From the NCBI GenBank assembly GCA_963723355.1, contig CAVRQQ010000027.1, positions 59,147 through 123,146 of the forward strand: DNA of 64,000 nt, read 5' to 3'. The notes below the pieces were generated by a model that was not told the DNA's origin, searched no databases, and was given only the letters and a program-made list of their open reading frames with translations. This DNA is from JAFDBW01 sp963723355 (lineage in GTDB: Bacteria > Desulfobacterota > Desulfuromonadia > Desulfuromonadales > BM103). Position 1 is the first letter of the stretch. Every line of letters starts with the position of its first letter. This document shows, one piece after another, positions 51,330-60,676 of the stretch. Position numbers and translations under genes: made by a program.

Positions 51330-53192
51330 ATGAATTGCAGAACACTTGCCTTTATTTTGCTGGCCATGGTCCTTTGCTTGTCGGCCGTATCGGCCCAGGC
51401 AGAGAGCGGGATGGCCATTGCTCCAGAGGTCTGCCTGGAATGTCATGATGATGTGGTGTCACCGGTCGCTTACGGGGCGTCAGTCCACGGCTCAAATGCC
51501 TGCACCAGCTGCCATGTTGAAGTGACCTCCCTTGATGCACACATGGCCGGCGATGTCATTCCCGGTGAGCCGAAGTGCGTTCGCTGTCACAAGAAGGAAA
51601 CCAGTGAACATTATTCAAGCGTGCACAAGCTTAATGATGTCAGTTGCGCGGCCTGTCATGATGACATCCACACGCATACCTACTGGAAGAATGACAAAAC
51701 CAAGGTTATTGCCAAATGCACAGGCTGTCATGATGACCATGAGGATTATCTCGACTCGGTGCATGGCAAGGCCGTGGTTGCCGGCAACCAGGATTCCGCT
51801 GCCTGTCACGATTGCCACAACCTGCACAAGATCGAGCAACTGGGCGACCCGAACAGTCACATCAACCGTGAATTCCATACCAAGGTCTGCCTGAAATGCC
51901 ACGCCGACACTGAAATGATGACGCGCAACGGCGTATTCAACGTTGCAGTTGCCTCCTATATGACCAGTTATCACGGCAAAGGCTTCAAGCTCGGCTCTCC
52001 GGACAAGGTTGCCGGCTGTGCTGACTGCCACACGTCACACGGGGTTCTGCCCAAGGATGATCCGAACTCCAGCGTCAACGAGGCAAACCTGACTGGCACC
52101 TGCGCCCAATGTCATCCCAATGCCACACCGTTGTTCGCCAAGTATCATTCACACGGTGACATGCACGACAAGGAGAATTACCCTGTCTTGTACTACACTT
52201 TTATCGGCATGACCGGGTTGCTGGTCGGCACTTTTGCTGTCTTCTGGATCCACACTCTGCTCTGGATGATTCGCGGTTTTGTTGAAAACCGCGAAAAGAT
52301 CGCCGCACAGCACAAGGGTGAGGGAGAGCACCATATCAGTGAACCGCACAAGCAGTACGTGCGCTTCAAGCCACGCCACATCTTCCTGCACCTGACTGTC
52401 ATCATCAGCTTCCTCGGTCTGACTCTGACCGGCTTGCCGCTCAAGTTTGCCGATCAGAACTGGGCGATTTCGATGATGGACTTCTTCGGTGGCGTCTATT
52501 ATGCCGGCCTGATTCATCGTGGCTGCGCAATTTTAACCTTCTATTACTTCCTGTCGGCCCTGATCCTGAGCTTCGACTTCCTCTTCCTGCAAAAGAAGAG
52601 GACCCCGGGAGACATGTGGCTGACCCGCTTGTTCGGCCCCGATTCGCTCTGCCCGAATCTGCGCGATATCCGTGACGTGACCGGCATGGTGCGCTGGTTC
52701 CTGTTCCTCGGGCCGAAGCCGACTTTTGAGCGCTGGACCTACTGGGAAAAATTCGACTTCCTCGCCGTCTTCTGGGGTATGTTTGCCATCGGCGGCTCAG
52801 GTTTGATGCTCTGGTTCCCGGAATTCTTCGGCTACTTCCTGCCGGGCTGGATGTTCAATGTCGCAACGATTATTCACTCCGACGAAGCCTTGCTGGCGAC
52901 CGGCTTCATCTTCACCGTACATTTCTACAATACTCATGGACGACCGGAGAAATTCCCGATGGACTTTGTCATCTTCAACGGCCAGATGCCAAAAGAGGAA
53001 TTTATCGAGGAACGTGGCGACCAGTGGCGTCGTTACGAGGAGCAAGGCATTACCGAAGACTTCGTATGCAAAAAGATCAGTGGCCCACTTTATGACTTCT
53101 GCCTCAAGGCCTTTGGCTACATCGCCCTGTTTACCGGCATAGCCTGCCTCTTCCTGATGATCTTTGCCTTCATGGGGGGTAGTGGCCACTAG
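51330..53192 (+). CDS. CbcL-like nine-heme c / diheme b-type quinol dehydrogenase
   Basis: A 620-residue fusion. A signal peptide ends near VSAQAES; residues 30-275 hold nine CXXCH sites (CLECH, CTSCH, CVRCH, CAACH, CTGCH, CHDCH, CLKCH, CADCH, CAQCH); the rest is a membrane cytochrome b of the HydC/FdnI type with five helices and spaced histidines (RHIFLHLTV, LIHRGC, IIHSDEALLATG). This matches CbcL of Geobacter, which carries menaquinol electrons to periplasmic cytochromes during low-potential metal or electrode respiration. SD AGGAGG precedes the ATG; a terminator follows. Confidence 0.9.
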   Translation: MNCRTLAFILLAMVLCLSAVSAQAESGMAIAPEVCLECHDDVVSPVAYGASVHGSNACTSCHVEVTSLDAHMAGDVIPGEPKCVRCHKKETSEHYSSVHKLNDVSCAACHDDIHTHTYWKNDKTKVIAKCTGCHDDHEDYLDSVHGKAVVAGNQDSAACHDCHNLHKIEQLGDPNSHINREFHTKVCLKCHADTEMMTRNGVFNVAVASYMTSYHGKGFKLGSPDKVAGCADCHTSHGVLPKDDPNSSVNEANLTGTCAQCHPNATPLFAKYHSHGDMHDKENYPVLYYTFIGMTGLLVGTFAVFWIHTLLWMIRGFVENREKIAAQHKGEGEHHISEPHKQYVRFKPRHIFLHLTVIISFLGLTLTGLPLKFADQNWAISMMDFFGGVYYAGLIHRGCAILTFYYFLSALILSFDFLFLQKKRTPGDMWLTRLFGPDSLCPNLRDIRDVTGMVRWFLFLGPKPTFERWTYWEKFDFLAVFWGMFAIGGSGLMLWFPEFFGYFLPGWMFNVATIIHSDEALLATGFIFTVHFYNTHGRPEKFPMDFVIFNGQMPKEEFIEERGDQWRRYEEQGITEDFVCKKISGPLYDFCLKAFGYIALFTGIACLFLMIFAFMGGSGH

Positions 53193-53229
53193 CGACAACA
53201 ACAAACTGCTGAAATCTGTGATTTTTTCA

Positions 53230-53262
53230 GGGGCTGCCGAAGGGCAGCCCCTTTTCTTTTGT
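53230..53262 (+). terminator. Terminator after the CbcL-like gene
   Basis: Stem GGGGCTGCC with GGCAGCCCC, loop GAAG, followed by TTTTCTTTT. Confidence 0.92.
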
Positions 53263-53308
53263 CCGCTAAAACATCCCTTACAATGCCCTCTACACCCTGT
53301 ATGTGTGC

Positions 53309-53320
53309 ATACTGTATACA
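53309..53320. promoter_or_regulatory. 12-bp element ATACTGTATACA, copy 2
   Basis: Identical to the element at 51197-51208 and at nearly the same distance (119 bases) from the downstream start codon. Confidence 0.5.
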
Positions 53321-53330
53321 AAGCTTTCTG

Positions 53331-53358
53331 TTGCATTCATTCGTAAAATGTGTATTAT
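53331..53358 (+). promoter_or_regulatory. Sigma70-type promoter of the NapC-like cytochrome gene
   Basis: TTGCAT, 16-base spacer, TATTAT, 11 bases downstream of the 12-bp element, so a protein bound there could control it. Confidence 0.55.
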
Positions 53359-53438
53359 ACGGTGGCTTGTGGGCAATTTAATCCTTCCTGTTTCGCTGAA
53401 TACGCATTTGCAGAAAAAAACAAATCGAGGTGTAGATC

Positions 53439-54602
53439 ATGCTAAAAACCATTTTTGATTGGTGTAAACAACACATTGTTATCTTTACCATCCTTTCGGT
53501 ACTGTTTGTCATCGTGTTTGGCTTCATCAACATCCAGATTCTGCATATGACGTCGGAGCCGGAATTCTGTCATCTTTGCCACCCGGCCCAAGGCTTCGGG
53601 CCACTGGCTGAAGTTGATTCCTGGGAACACTCGGCCCACGGTGATGCCGGTGTTTCCTGCCTCGACTGCCACGGCCGTCCCGGTGTGGTCGGTTATGTGA
53701 AGGCCAAAATTGGCGGGCTGAAAGACACTTACATGCAGTTGACAATTTCCAAGGAAGAAAAACTGGAAATCCTCTCCAATCCACATGAGAACCTGGTCCC
53801 TTCCTGGCACTGCCTCTACTGTCACTCTGACGAAGGCAACAGGACGGTTCGCGAAACCACAAAAGGGCCGATGAAACTTGTCAACATGCGGATGCTCGAT
53901 GACGTGGTGAATCCGGACTTCCGTGAGCGCAAGGGTTTGGCGGACATCATGACCGACGACTTCGTCGGCGGCACTCACTTCAATCACAGTCTGCACATTG
54001 AGGACTTCGACCTGACTTGCCGTGACTGCCATTTTGGCATCGTGCATAACCCGGCCACGGCAACTGACCGCATGAACTTCTGTCTCACATGCCACGCTGA
54101 TGCCCCGGATGATGCTCCGCAGATGACGGACTGCAATGTCTGCCACGAAGCCCAGGTCGCGATGAACGAAGGCACCGGAATCGAAGGTGTCGAGGACATC
54201 CCCAGCATGATGTACGGCGATGCTGCCGGCATGACCTGCACCGACTGTCACACCGGCGTCACCAAAGGGGTTTTCCGTCCATCTTCATCCAGCTGCACGA
54301 ATTGCCATGGAGATGAGGCCTACGTTGAGATATTTGACGAATGGTCAGAAACCACCGAGGCGCGGATCGAAGAACTGAAGGCTTTGCGCATCGAGGTGGA
54401 AGCCGAACTGACAGACGCTGATGCAGCGAAACGCGACACAGCCGCTGTTTGGGAAATCTACGAAAGAGCCTTGCGCAATCTCAAGTTCGTCCGCAATGAT
54501 GGCTCCAACGGCGTTCACAATAATGAGTATGCCATCGCTATTCTCGACACTGTCGAAGCGGACCTGGAGAACGCTCTCAAGCAGCTCGATGCGGTCTGGT
54601 AA
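53439..54602 (+). CDS. NapC/NirT-type membrane-anchored eight-heme cytochrome c
   Basis: A 387-residue protein with an uncleaved N-terminal anchor (IVIFTILSVLFVIVFGFINI) and eight CXXCH sites (CHLCH, CLDCH, CLYCH, CRDCH, CLTCH, CNVCH, CTDCH, CTNCH). The first half follows NapC/NrfH, the quinol-oxidising tetraheme family; the rest adds hemes and a C-terminal helical bundle (VWEIYERALRNLKFVRNDG). It is similar in kind to ImcH, the inner-membrane NapC-type cytochrome of Geobacter used for high-potential acceptors, though heme count and length differ. The gene beside it is CbcL-like, so the two known inner-membrane routes may lie together. Confidence 0.87.
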   Translation: MLKTIFDWCKQHIVIFTILSVLFVIVFGFINIQILHMTSEPEFCHLCHPAQGFGPLAEVDSWEHSAHGDAGVSCLDCHGRPGVVGYVKAKIGGLKDTYMQLTISKEEKLEILSNPHENLVPSWHCLYCHSDEGNRTVRETTKGPMKLVNMRMLDDVVNPDFRERKGLADIMTDDFVGGTHFNHSLHIEDFDLTCRDCHFGIVHNPATATDRMNFCLTCHADAPDDAPQMTDCNVCHEAQVAMNEGTGIEGVEDIPSMMYGDAAGMTCTDCHTGVTKGVFRPSSSSCTNCHGDEAYVEIFDEWSETTEARIEELKALRIEVEAELTDADAAKRDTAAVWEIYERALRNLKFVRNDGSNGVHNNEYAIAILDTVEADLENALKQLDAVW

Positions 54603-54626
54603 ACATGTCTTGCATATTCCAAGAAA

Positions 54627-54647
54627 GGCACCCGCGCTGCGGGTGCC
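54627..54647 (-). terminator. Hairpin after the NapC-like cytochrome gene
   Basis: Stem GGCACCCGC with GCGGGTGCC, 3-base loop. A T-rich tract follows only on the minus strand (TTTCTT). Confidence 0.6.
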
Positions 54648-54658
54648 TCGGATTGTTT

Positions 54659-54695
54659 ACAACCCCCGCATCGTCATGCGGGGGTTGTTTTTTTT
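54659..54695 (+). terminator. Terminator after the NapC-like cytochrome gene
   Basis: A 13-bp stem (ACAACCCCCGCAT with ATGCGGGGGTTGT), 4-base loop, then seven T. Its core CCCCGCAT/ATGCGGGG is shared with the atpE terminator. Confidence 0.93.
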
Positions 54696-54723
54696 GCCTG
54701 TCAGGTGGAGTTTCTATAAAGTT

Positions 54724-54750
54724 GGGCAACAGATGGTTAATCTGTTGCCC
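54724..54750. terminator. Third hairpin between convergent genes
   Basis: Perfect 11-bp stem GGGCAACAGAT with ATCTGTTGCCC, 5-base loop. Without a clean T tract on either side it may act as a transcript end-stabiliser or a weak terminator for the DUF2339-type gene. Confidence 0.55.
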
Positions 54751-54865
54751 TCTCTAATCATGATGTCTGGCTGAACTTTGTCAGCAGATTAAGTCTGCCG
54801 AAAAAAGGTGCTTCTTTTTTTGCGAAGGCACAAAGATCCTGTTCAATGCCTTATTGACAACTGTT

Positions 54866-56680
54866 CTAACCGGGTTCATGCCCGTCTGTAGCCTGGTTGT
54901 CTGAAGCCTTCACGTCTGACTTGTTCCAACGCCCAAGAACAAACGAAGCAAATGCGGCAACCAGGCCAAACGTAAATACGCCTGCCATCAAAGGCATCCC
55001 CTTGATACTCACCATATCCATCAAAAAGACCTTGCCGGCACCGATCACAATCAAAAGCACCGCAACATTGCGCAGCTCTTTGTTATGCCTGAGCAGACTC
55101 ATCCAGAGGACAACGATCGCGGTCACGTTGATCAACACTGACTGGGCACCATCGAAGTTGCTGCGAGTTGCCGCGTGCAGAAAATCAAGGGTCTGGTAAA
55201 GACCCACCCGCATCGTGAAAAAACCACTGAATAGCGCCGCAATCAACAACAAGCCGGCGACACGATCGTTCTTGTTGAGCGTGTGCAGTAACGACTCACC
55301 GGCAACGGGCGGGTTGCGACGTGACCAGAAATAGTGCACAAAAGCGATCGTTGCCAGCAGCCCGGAAGAAAGGGCGCCAACCACAGACGGCCGGGTACCA
55401 TCTGTCGACCAGAGCAGGTAGACCAGCGCAGAACAAGCATAAAACTGCAGCAGGTAGGACGCCAGGCGTAAACCGGTATTGCTGCGACGCATCGAAAGCC
55501 ATGCCATGGCGATGGCCAGCAGGGCGACCAATGCCGAAGCAATCACGGCATGACCGATCGCCATCGGTGCAGAAAACGCCAGCAGCAAGCCTCCCGCAAT
55601 GAGCAAAGGATGTCGTGCCGACGTTGCCCTCCTCGACCCGGTGGGCGAGCCACCATGCAATCGCCAGGTGGGCTATTGCCGCCACCATGGCAACCCAGCC
55701 AAACGTCGTCGCCGTCGTCAGTCCCTGGTTGATAGCGTACTTTGCCGCAAGGAAAATCCAGCAGACATTGAGGACCGGCATGACAATATCAAACTTGGAG
55801 ATCTTTTCCTGCACCTTGCCCAGGACTCCAAGCAACGATATACCGAAAAAAACCAGGCCAAGAAAACCGATCGACGGCATCAGCCCCTGGACAGAGAACT
55901 CCAGGTTTTCCGGAGCCAGCTTGCTGAGATAGATATTCAGCTTCAGATCCCAGATCTGGATCATGAAGAGGGTCAGGATCAGCAGCAGCCAGCGCAGCCA
56001 CGAAGCCCTCAACAGGCGTGTTGCATATGTGGCAAAGATATTTGCCAGCCCCATGATGATGACCAGGTACGGGAAAACCGGGCTGGGATAATCCAGGGCA
56101 AAACTGCCGAAACTCATCCCGAGGGTGCCAACGAACACCGGCAAGGCAACGTGATGCATCCTGCTGATGATCGTTCCAACCAGGCCGGTCAGAGCCATGG
56201 CCAGGTAGGCGACTTCAGTGGGAACTGTGGCAAAGACCCGGTGCGCCTCCACCACAACGCTGCACATGATCAGCGTCCCCCAGAGCGTATAGACGGGGGC
56301 CTGAATGCTCCTTTCCTTGTAAGCGAACCATCCATAGAGAAGCAGGCCCAGGGCATACAGCATGCCGATGAAGGAGCCTATCTGAAGATCGACGCTCCAC
56401 TATCCGAGGCCGTTCGCAAGGCAACGGCAACAGCGACAATGAAACTTGTCGTCGCGACACGTGAAAGGATATAGGATTTGTCGACCCAGGAAAGGATCTC
56501 TTGAGACGTCCCTCCTTCAATAGCACGTTTGCGCTGGGACTTCTTCACCACGGGTTCCAGTATAGATGCCGTCGCACCACCGGACTGCAACTCAGTCACT
56601 GTTTGAGTCAGTGCAGCAACTTGCTCCTCAAGGTCTGCAATCCGTTTTTCTAGATCGGTAGCCGACTCAACCATAGACAC
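54866..56680 (-). CDS. Large DUF2339-type multi-helix membrane protein (two frame breaks)
   Basis: Starts at GTG 56680 with a coiled coil (LEKRIADLEEQVAALTQTVTELQ, given in two parts: LEKRIADLEEQVAAL and TQTVTELQ) and then some 14-16 hydrophobic helices. Adding one base near 56391-56396 joins SDSG to VDLQIGSFIGMLYALGLL, and removing one G near 55618-55622 joins EEGN to ARHPLLIAGGLLLAFS. The composite of about 600 residues resembles the DUF2339 family of very hydrophobic proteins of unknown role. It is transcribed convergently with the NapC-like gene. A polymorphic pseudogene is an alternative, but indel errors fit better. Confidence 0.68.
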
Positions 56681-57103
56681 CTCACCCTTTCCGGAGAAGG
56701 TAAATTCTATCCTGCCTAAACGTTGAAATTAACCCCATTACGATTAAACTTGTCCGCATGTCAGAAGGTTCCATGGCAATTACAGGCATCCGAGTTTATT
56801 GCAGAACTAGCTGCAAAAACTATTATAATACCCTACTGGCGTAGTAAATTATGTTCAGTAAAACAGTATTTTATTTCTATTTAATTGTCAAGAGACACCG
56901 ATTCAACGAACATGAAAAGCAAATCACTAACAAAATTTAATGCTTCAAACGCTTGATATTATGTGGTTTATCGTAAGAAATTATCAATAAAGAAAGCTGA
57001 CCAAATCACTTGCAAAAGTTTGACACAAACCATTATGTTATGATAAAAAACAAAACCTTGTTTTACCTAATGCACCATCTCAACTTAGCGTGGAGGAGCA
57101 ACC
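56681..57103. other. AT-rich divergent intergenic region with the six-gene operon promoter
   Basis: 423 bases of low GC content. A likely promoter lies at 57019-57048: TTGACA, 18-base spacer, TAAAAA. Otherwise no gene, RNA or clear operator stands out. Confidence 0.45.
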
Positions 57104-57718
57104 GTGAAAACCCATCTCCGGCGAACACTAACATTCGCAATATGCGCGCTGGCACTTTGCGCCACTGTAGTCTCTGCTGCCCAGGTCGAGAAATTTTTTG
57201 ACCGTGCTGGTAACCTGGTCGTTCAGGAAAAGGTGGAGGAATACAAGCGCCGCGCAGATGAAGGGGAGACCTACCCTGTACCACCGCCACCATTTTCCGA
57301 AGACATTTTTCCATGTTCTGACTGTCATGCGGAGATGGAACCCAACCCGGAGCGTCGAGAACTGGTCGACATGCACGACGACATCATCCTCGACCATGCC
57401 GAAGGGCAACGATGGTGTCTGGACTGTCATAACCTCGACGATCGCGACACATTACGCCTGGTTTCCGGAGAAGTGATCCCCTTTACTGAATCCTATCGAC
57501 TCTGTGGCCAATGTCACGGTGACAAGTTCCGCGACTGGAGAGTCGGTATTCACGGCAAGCGAACCGGCTACTGGAATGGCGAAAAACAATATCTGCTCTG
57601 CGCTCACTGTCATAACCCGCACAGCCCAAGCTTTAAAGCTTTAAAACCGATGCCACCACCGGTTAGGCCCGAGAATTTAAACCGACAGGGCGCTCTGGAA
57701 GAGACCGGACATCATTAA
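57104..57718 (+). CDS. Secreted four-heme cytochrome c (module 1)
   Basis: A 204-residue protein with a signal peptide ending near VVSAAQ and four CXXCH sites (CSDCH, CLDCH, CGQCH, CAHCH). The region between sites 2 and 3 (LRLVSGEVIPFTESYRL) is typical of cytochromes that sit with HybA/NrfD modules. It opens a six-gene operon with two cytochrome/ferredoxin/NrfD triplets, the layout of the CbcMNOPQR (Cbc6) cluster of Geobacter as I recall it. SD GGAGG is present (TGGAGGAGC, then ATG after a few bases). Confidence 0.88.
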   Translation: MKTHLRRTLTFAICALALCATVVSAAQVEKFFDRAGNLVVQEKVEEYKRRADEGETYPVPPPPFSEDIFPCSDCHAEMEPNPERRELVDMHDDIILDHAEGQRWCLDCHNLDDRDTLRLVSGEVIPFTESYRLCGQCHGDKFRDWRVGIHGKRTGYWNGEKQYLLCAHCHNPHSPSFKALKPMPPPVRPENLNRQGALEETGHH

Positions 57719-57757
57719 TAACACGTGACAGACCACCTCTTTAGAGGAGACCGTAAT

Positions 57758-58684
57758 ATGTGCAACAAGACCAAGTGTGACAAAAGTGCTTTCCAGAAAT
57801 CCCGCCGCAAGGTGCTCAAAGGCATTGCTGCAGGGGTTGGCGCATTGGCACTGCCAGCATCCAATGCATCAGCATCAATCTGGGAGGCATTCTTCCAGAA
57901 ACATTTTCGTGAACTGGACAAAACGGAACTTCAGGAGGTCCTGGCCCGTCTCGAAAGCGAATACAGCAAGGAGTTCGGCAAAGCCGTGAACGTCAAGGCC
58001 ACGCCGCCGATTGAGGGAGTCAAATACGGTTACGGTCTGGACCTTTCACGTTGTATTGGATGCCGCCGTTGCGTTTACGCCTGTGTCGAGGAGAACAACC
58101 AGTCTCGGGATCCGCAAATCCACTGGATCAAGGTCCTGCAGCTCGACAAGGAAAAAGGGGTCTACCTGGATCACGCCGAGCATTACTACAACCCGGCCGA
58201 AGTCCCCGAACAAGGGAAATTCTACATGCCAATTCAGTGCCAGCAGTGTGAAAACCCGCCCTGCACAAAGGTCTGCCCTGTTCAGGCGACCTGGCCGGAG
58301 AATGATGGCATCGTCGTGGTTGATTACAACTGGTGTATCGGTTGTCGCTACTGCATGGCCGCCTGCCCCTACGGCGCCCGTCACTTTAACTGGGCCAAAA
58401 GCAAGCTGCCAAAAGATGAAATGAATCCGGAGACACACTACCTGGGGAACCGGCCGCGTCCGACTGGTGTTGTTGAGAAATGCACTTTCTGTGTCCAGCG
58501 TACTCGAGAGCAGCCGGGACTTTACCCGGCCTGTGAGGAAGTTTGCCCTGTTGGTGCCCGCAAATTTGGCAACCTGAATGACCCCAAGAGCGAAATTCGC
58601 TACCTGATCGAAAACAAGCGCGTTTTCATTTTCAAGGAAGACTTGAACACTCAACCCAAATTCTACTACTTCTACGCGACCTAA
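57758..58684 (+). CDS. HybA-like four-cluster ferredoxin subunit (module 1)
   Basis: A 308-residue protein from ATG 57758 (AGAGGAGACC upstream); the frame opens 33 bases earlier but without support. A Tat-like leader, SRRKVLKGIAAGVGAL, is followed by four [4Fe-4S] cysteine groups: CIGCRRCVYAC, CQQCENPPCTKVC, CIGCRYCMAAC and CTFC with CEEVC. Unlike the protein at 30514 it has no clear C-terminal anchor. Electron-transfer link between the cytochrome and the NrfD subunit of the same module. Confidence 0.94.
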   Translation: MCNKTKCDKSAFQKSRRKVLKGIAAGVGALALPASNASASIWEAFFQKHFRELDKTELQEVLARLESEYSKEFGKAVNVKATPPIEGVKYGYGLDLSRCIGCRRCVYACVEENNQSRDPQIHWIKVLQLDKEKGVYLDHAEHYYNPAEVPEQGKFYMPIQCQQCENPPCTKVCPVQATWPENDGIVVVDYNWCIGCRYCMAACPYGARHFNWAKSKLPKDEMNPETHYLGNRPRPTGVVEKCTFCVQRTREQPGLYPACEEVCPVGARKFGNLNDPKSEIRYLIENKRVFIFKEDLNTQPKFYYFYAT

Positions 58685-58699
58685 CGGTGGAGCAAACAG

Positions 58700-60013
58700 A
58701 TGAAAAATATCTGGAATTTCTTTAAGGGAACACTGATCCTGACTGCACGCGGAAGCGCTGCTTACTATTGCTGGGTGGGTGGTCTGCTTGCCTTGATGAT
58801 CATCGGCGGCTTCACCTATGTGATACAGCTCAACGATGGTCTGATCGTCACCAATATGCGGGACCAGGTTTCGTGGGGATTCTACATTTCCAACTTCACC
58901 TTCCTGGTCGGCGTGGCCGCCGCTGCGGTTTTGCTGGTCATACCGGCCTACGTCTATCACTGGAAACCGATCAAGGAGATCGCCCTGCTCGGCGAACTCC
59001 TCGCTGTATCTGCCATCGTCATGTGTCTGCTCTTCGTCACGGTCGACATTGGCCGTCCCGACCGCTTCTGGCACCTGATTCCTTTTGTCGGCATCCTCAA
59101 CTTCCCTCAGTCGCTACTGGCATGGGACGTTGTCGTTCTGAACCTGTATCTCGTACTCAACCTCACGATTGCCGTTTACTACCTCTACAACCTTTATTAC
59201 AAGCGTGAACCGAACAAGAAGTTCACCACGCCGTTATTGCTGTTTTCCATTCCTGCCGCCATCTCGATTCACACGGTGACAGCTTTCCTGTATAACGGTC
59301 TGGGAGCACGGCCCTTCTGGAACGCATCTATTCTGGCGCCACGTTTTCTGGCCTCGGCCTTCTGCTCCGGACCGGCATTCATGATCCTGGTTTTTTTCCT
59401 GATCCGCAGATACACGCGTTTCAAGATCAGTGACGAAGCTATCCAGAAGATCGCCGAACTGATTGCCTATGCCATGTTTATCAACCTCTTCCTGCTGGGC
59501 GCTGAGATATTCAAGGAGTACTACACCGCATCCGTCCACCTTGCGCCGATGCAATACCTGCTCCAAGGATTGCACGGTCACAACGCGCTTGTGCCATGGA
59601 TCTGGACTGCAATGATCTTCAACGTGACAGCCTTTATGATCTTTCTGATCCCTGACACGCGCCGCAACAACACCACTTTGGTTATTGGCTGTGTGTTGAT
59701 TTTTATTGGTGTTTACATTGAAAAGGGCATGGGCCTGGTTATCCCCGGCTTCGTCCCCGATGTCCTGCATGAAATTTATGAATACGTTCCATCTGGCCTG
59801 GAAATGTTGCTGGCTATCGGGATTTGGGCTACAGGGCTATTCGTCTTCACCATGCTTCTACGGGTGGCCATTCCGATCTTGAATGGCGATTTTCACGTCG
59901 CTGACGATGGTGTTGACTGTCACATCGGCGACAACCTGTTTTTCCTTGGCAAGGCCGACCGGGAAAAGAGGAATGTCAGTGTGGTGGGACAAACTGAAGA
60001 CTCCGGATCGTAA
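58700..60013 (+). CDS. NrfD-type quinone-interacting membrane subunit (module 1)
   Basis: A 437-residue protein with about ten helices of the NrfD/DsrP type. Conserved spots include GFYISNFTFLVGVAAAAVLL, VDIGRPDRFWHL, RFLASAFCSGPAFMI and KGMGLVIPGFVPD. It exchanges electrons with menaquinone for the ferredoxin subunit. The last 40 residues are hydrophilic and include an isolated DCH; this tail could be an artefact of a small indel, and the next gene starts only 172 bases later. Confidence 0.92.
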   Translation: MKNIWNFFKGTLILTARGSAAYYCWVGGLLALMIIGGFTYVIQLNDGLIVTNMRDQVSWGFYISNFTFLVGVAAAAVLLVIPAYVYHWKPIKEIALLGELLAVSAIVMCLLFVTVDIGRPDRFWHLIPFVGILNFPQSLLAWDVVVLNLYLVLNLTIAVYYLYNLYYKREPNKKFTTPLLLFSIPAAISIHTVTAFLYNGLGARPFWNASILAPRFLASAFCSGPAFMILVFFLIRRYTRFKISDEAIQKIAELIAYAMFINLFLLGAEIFKEYYTASVHLAPMQYLLQGLHGHNALVPWIWTAMIFNVTAFMIFLIPDTRRNNTTLVIGCVLIFIGVYIEKGMGLVIPGFVPDVLHEIYEYVPSGLEMLLAIGIWATGLFVFTMLLRVAIPILNGDFHVADDGVDCHIGDNLFFLGKADREKRNVSVVGQTEDSGS

Positions 60014-60185
60014 GGAGCCCGCTCTGTAGTCATTGTTCATTTTACCGTTGATGACACAACGGAAACATCATCTACCCCATGGGTTGGAATAAAATTTAGA
60101 ATCAAGGAACTAGCCAAACCTTATTCAACGTCTTGATTCAATTTTTCTAGGTAATAGATATTTACAGGAAGAGAGGGACACAATT

Positions 60186-60674
60186 GTGAAAAGTCATGTT
60201 TGGCGACCATTGTACGTGGTCATTGGCATCGTCGCCGCGATCCTGCTGTTCCGGGAATTTTACGTTCCGGACAATTTCAGTTCAGGCGAATACGGGTTCA
60301 TGTACAGCTACCACAACAAGGACAATGAAGAAGTCTGGAAAAATCAGCCGCTCAAGTACCGCGACACAGGCAAGCAGAAGATGCATGAATACTGTGCCGA
60401 GTGTCATGGCGACGTGGTCGATGTGCGCACTGAAGACCTGCACGGCATCATTCCCTGCGAGAATTGCCACGGCCCGGCACTGGATCATCCCAACGATCCC
60501 GAGCTTCTGGTCATCATCAGAGACCGCGATCAGTGCTTGCGCTGCCACACACTGCTGCCTTACACGACCAGCGAACGTAAGCGCATCCCTGGCATCGACC
60601 CCAAAGAGCACAACGTGGATGAAGCCTGCGTTGACTGTCATGACCCGCACAACCCGAGATTGGAGGATATGTAA
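60186..60674 (+). CDS. Membrane-anchored four-heme cytochrome c (module 2)
   Basis: A 162-residue protein starting at GTG, with an uncleaved N-terminal helix (YVVIGIVAAILLFREFYV) and four CXXCH sites (CAECH, CENCH, CLRCH, CVDCH). It is shorter than its module 1 counterpart and anchored rather than secreted. SD GAGAGGG lies before the start, and the 172-base gap upstream may hold an internal promoter. The ferredoxin gene follows after 2 bases. Confidence 0.88.
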   Translation: MKSHVWRPLYVVIGIVAAILLFREFYVPDNFSSGEYGFMYSYHNKDNEEVWKNQPLKYRDTGKQKMHEYCAECHGDVVDVRTEDLHGIIPCENCHGPALDHPNDPELLVIIRDRDQCLRCHTLLPYTTSERKRIPGIDPKEHNVDEACVDCHDPHNPRLEDM

Positions 60675-60676
60675 CC

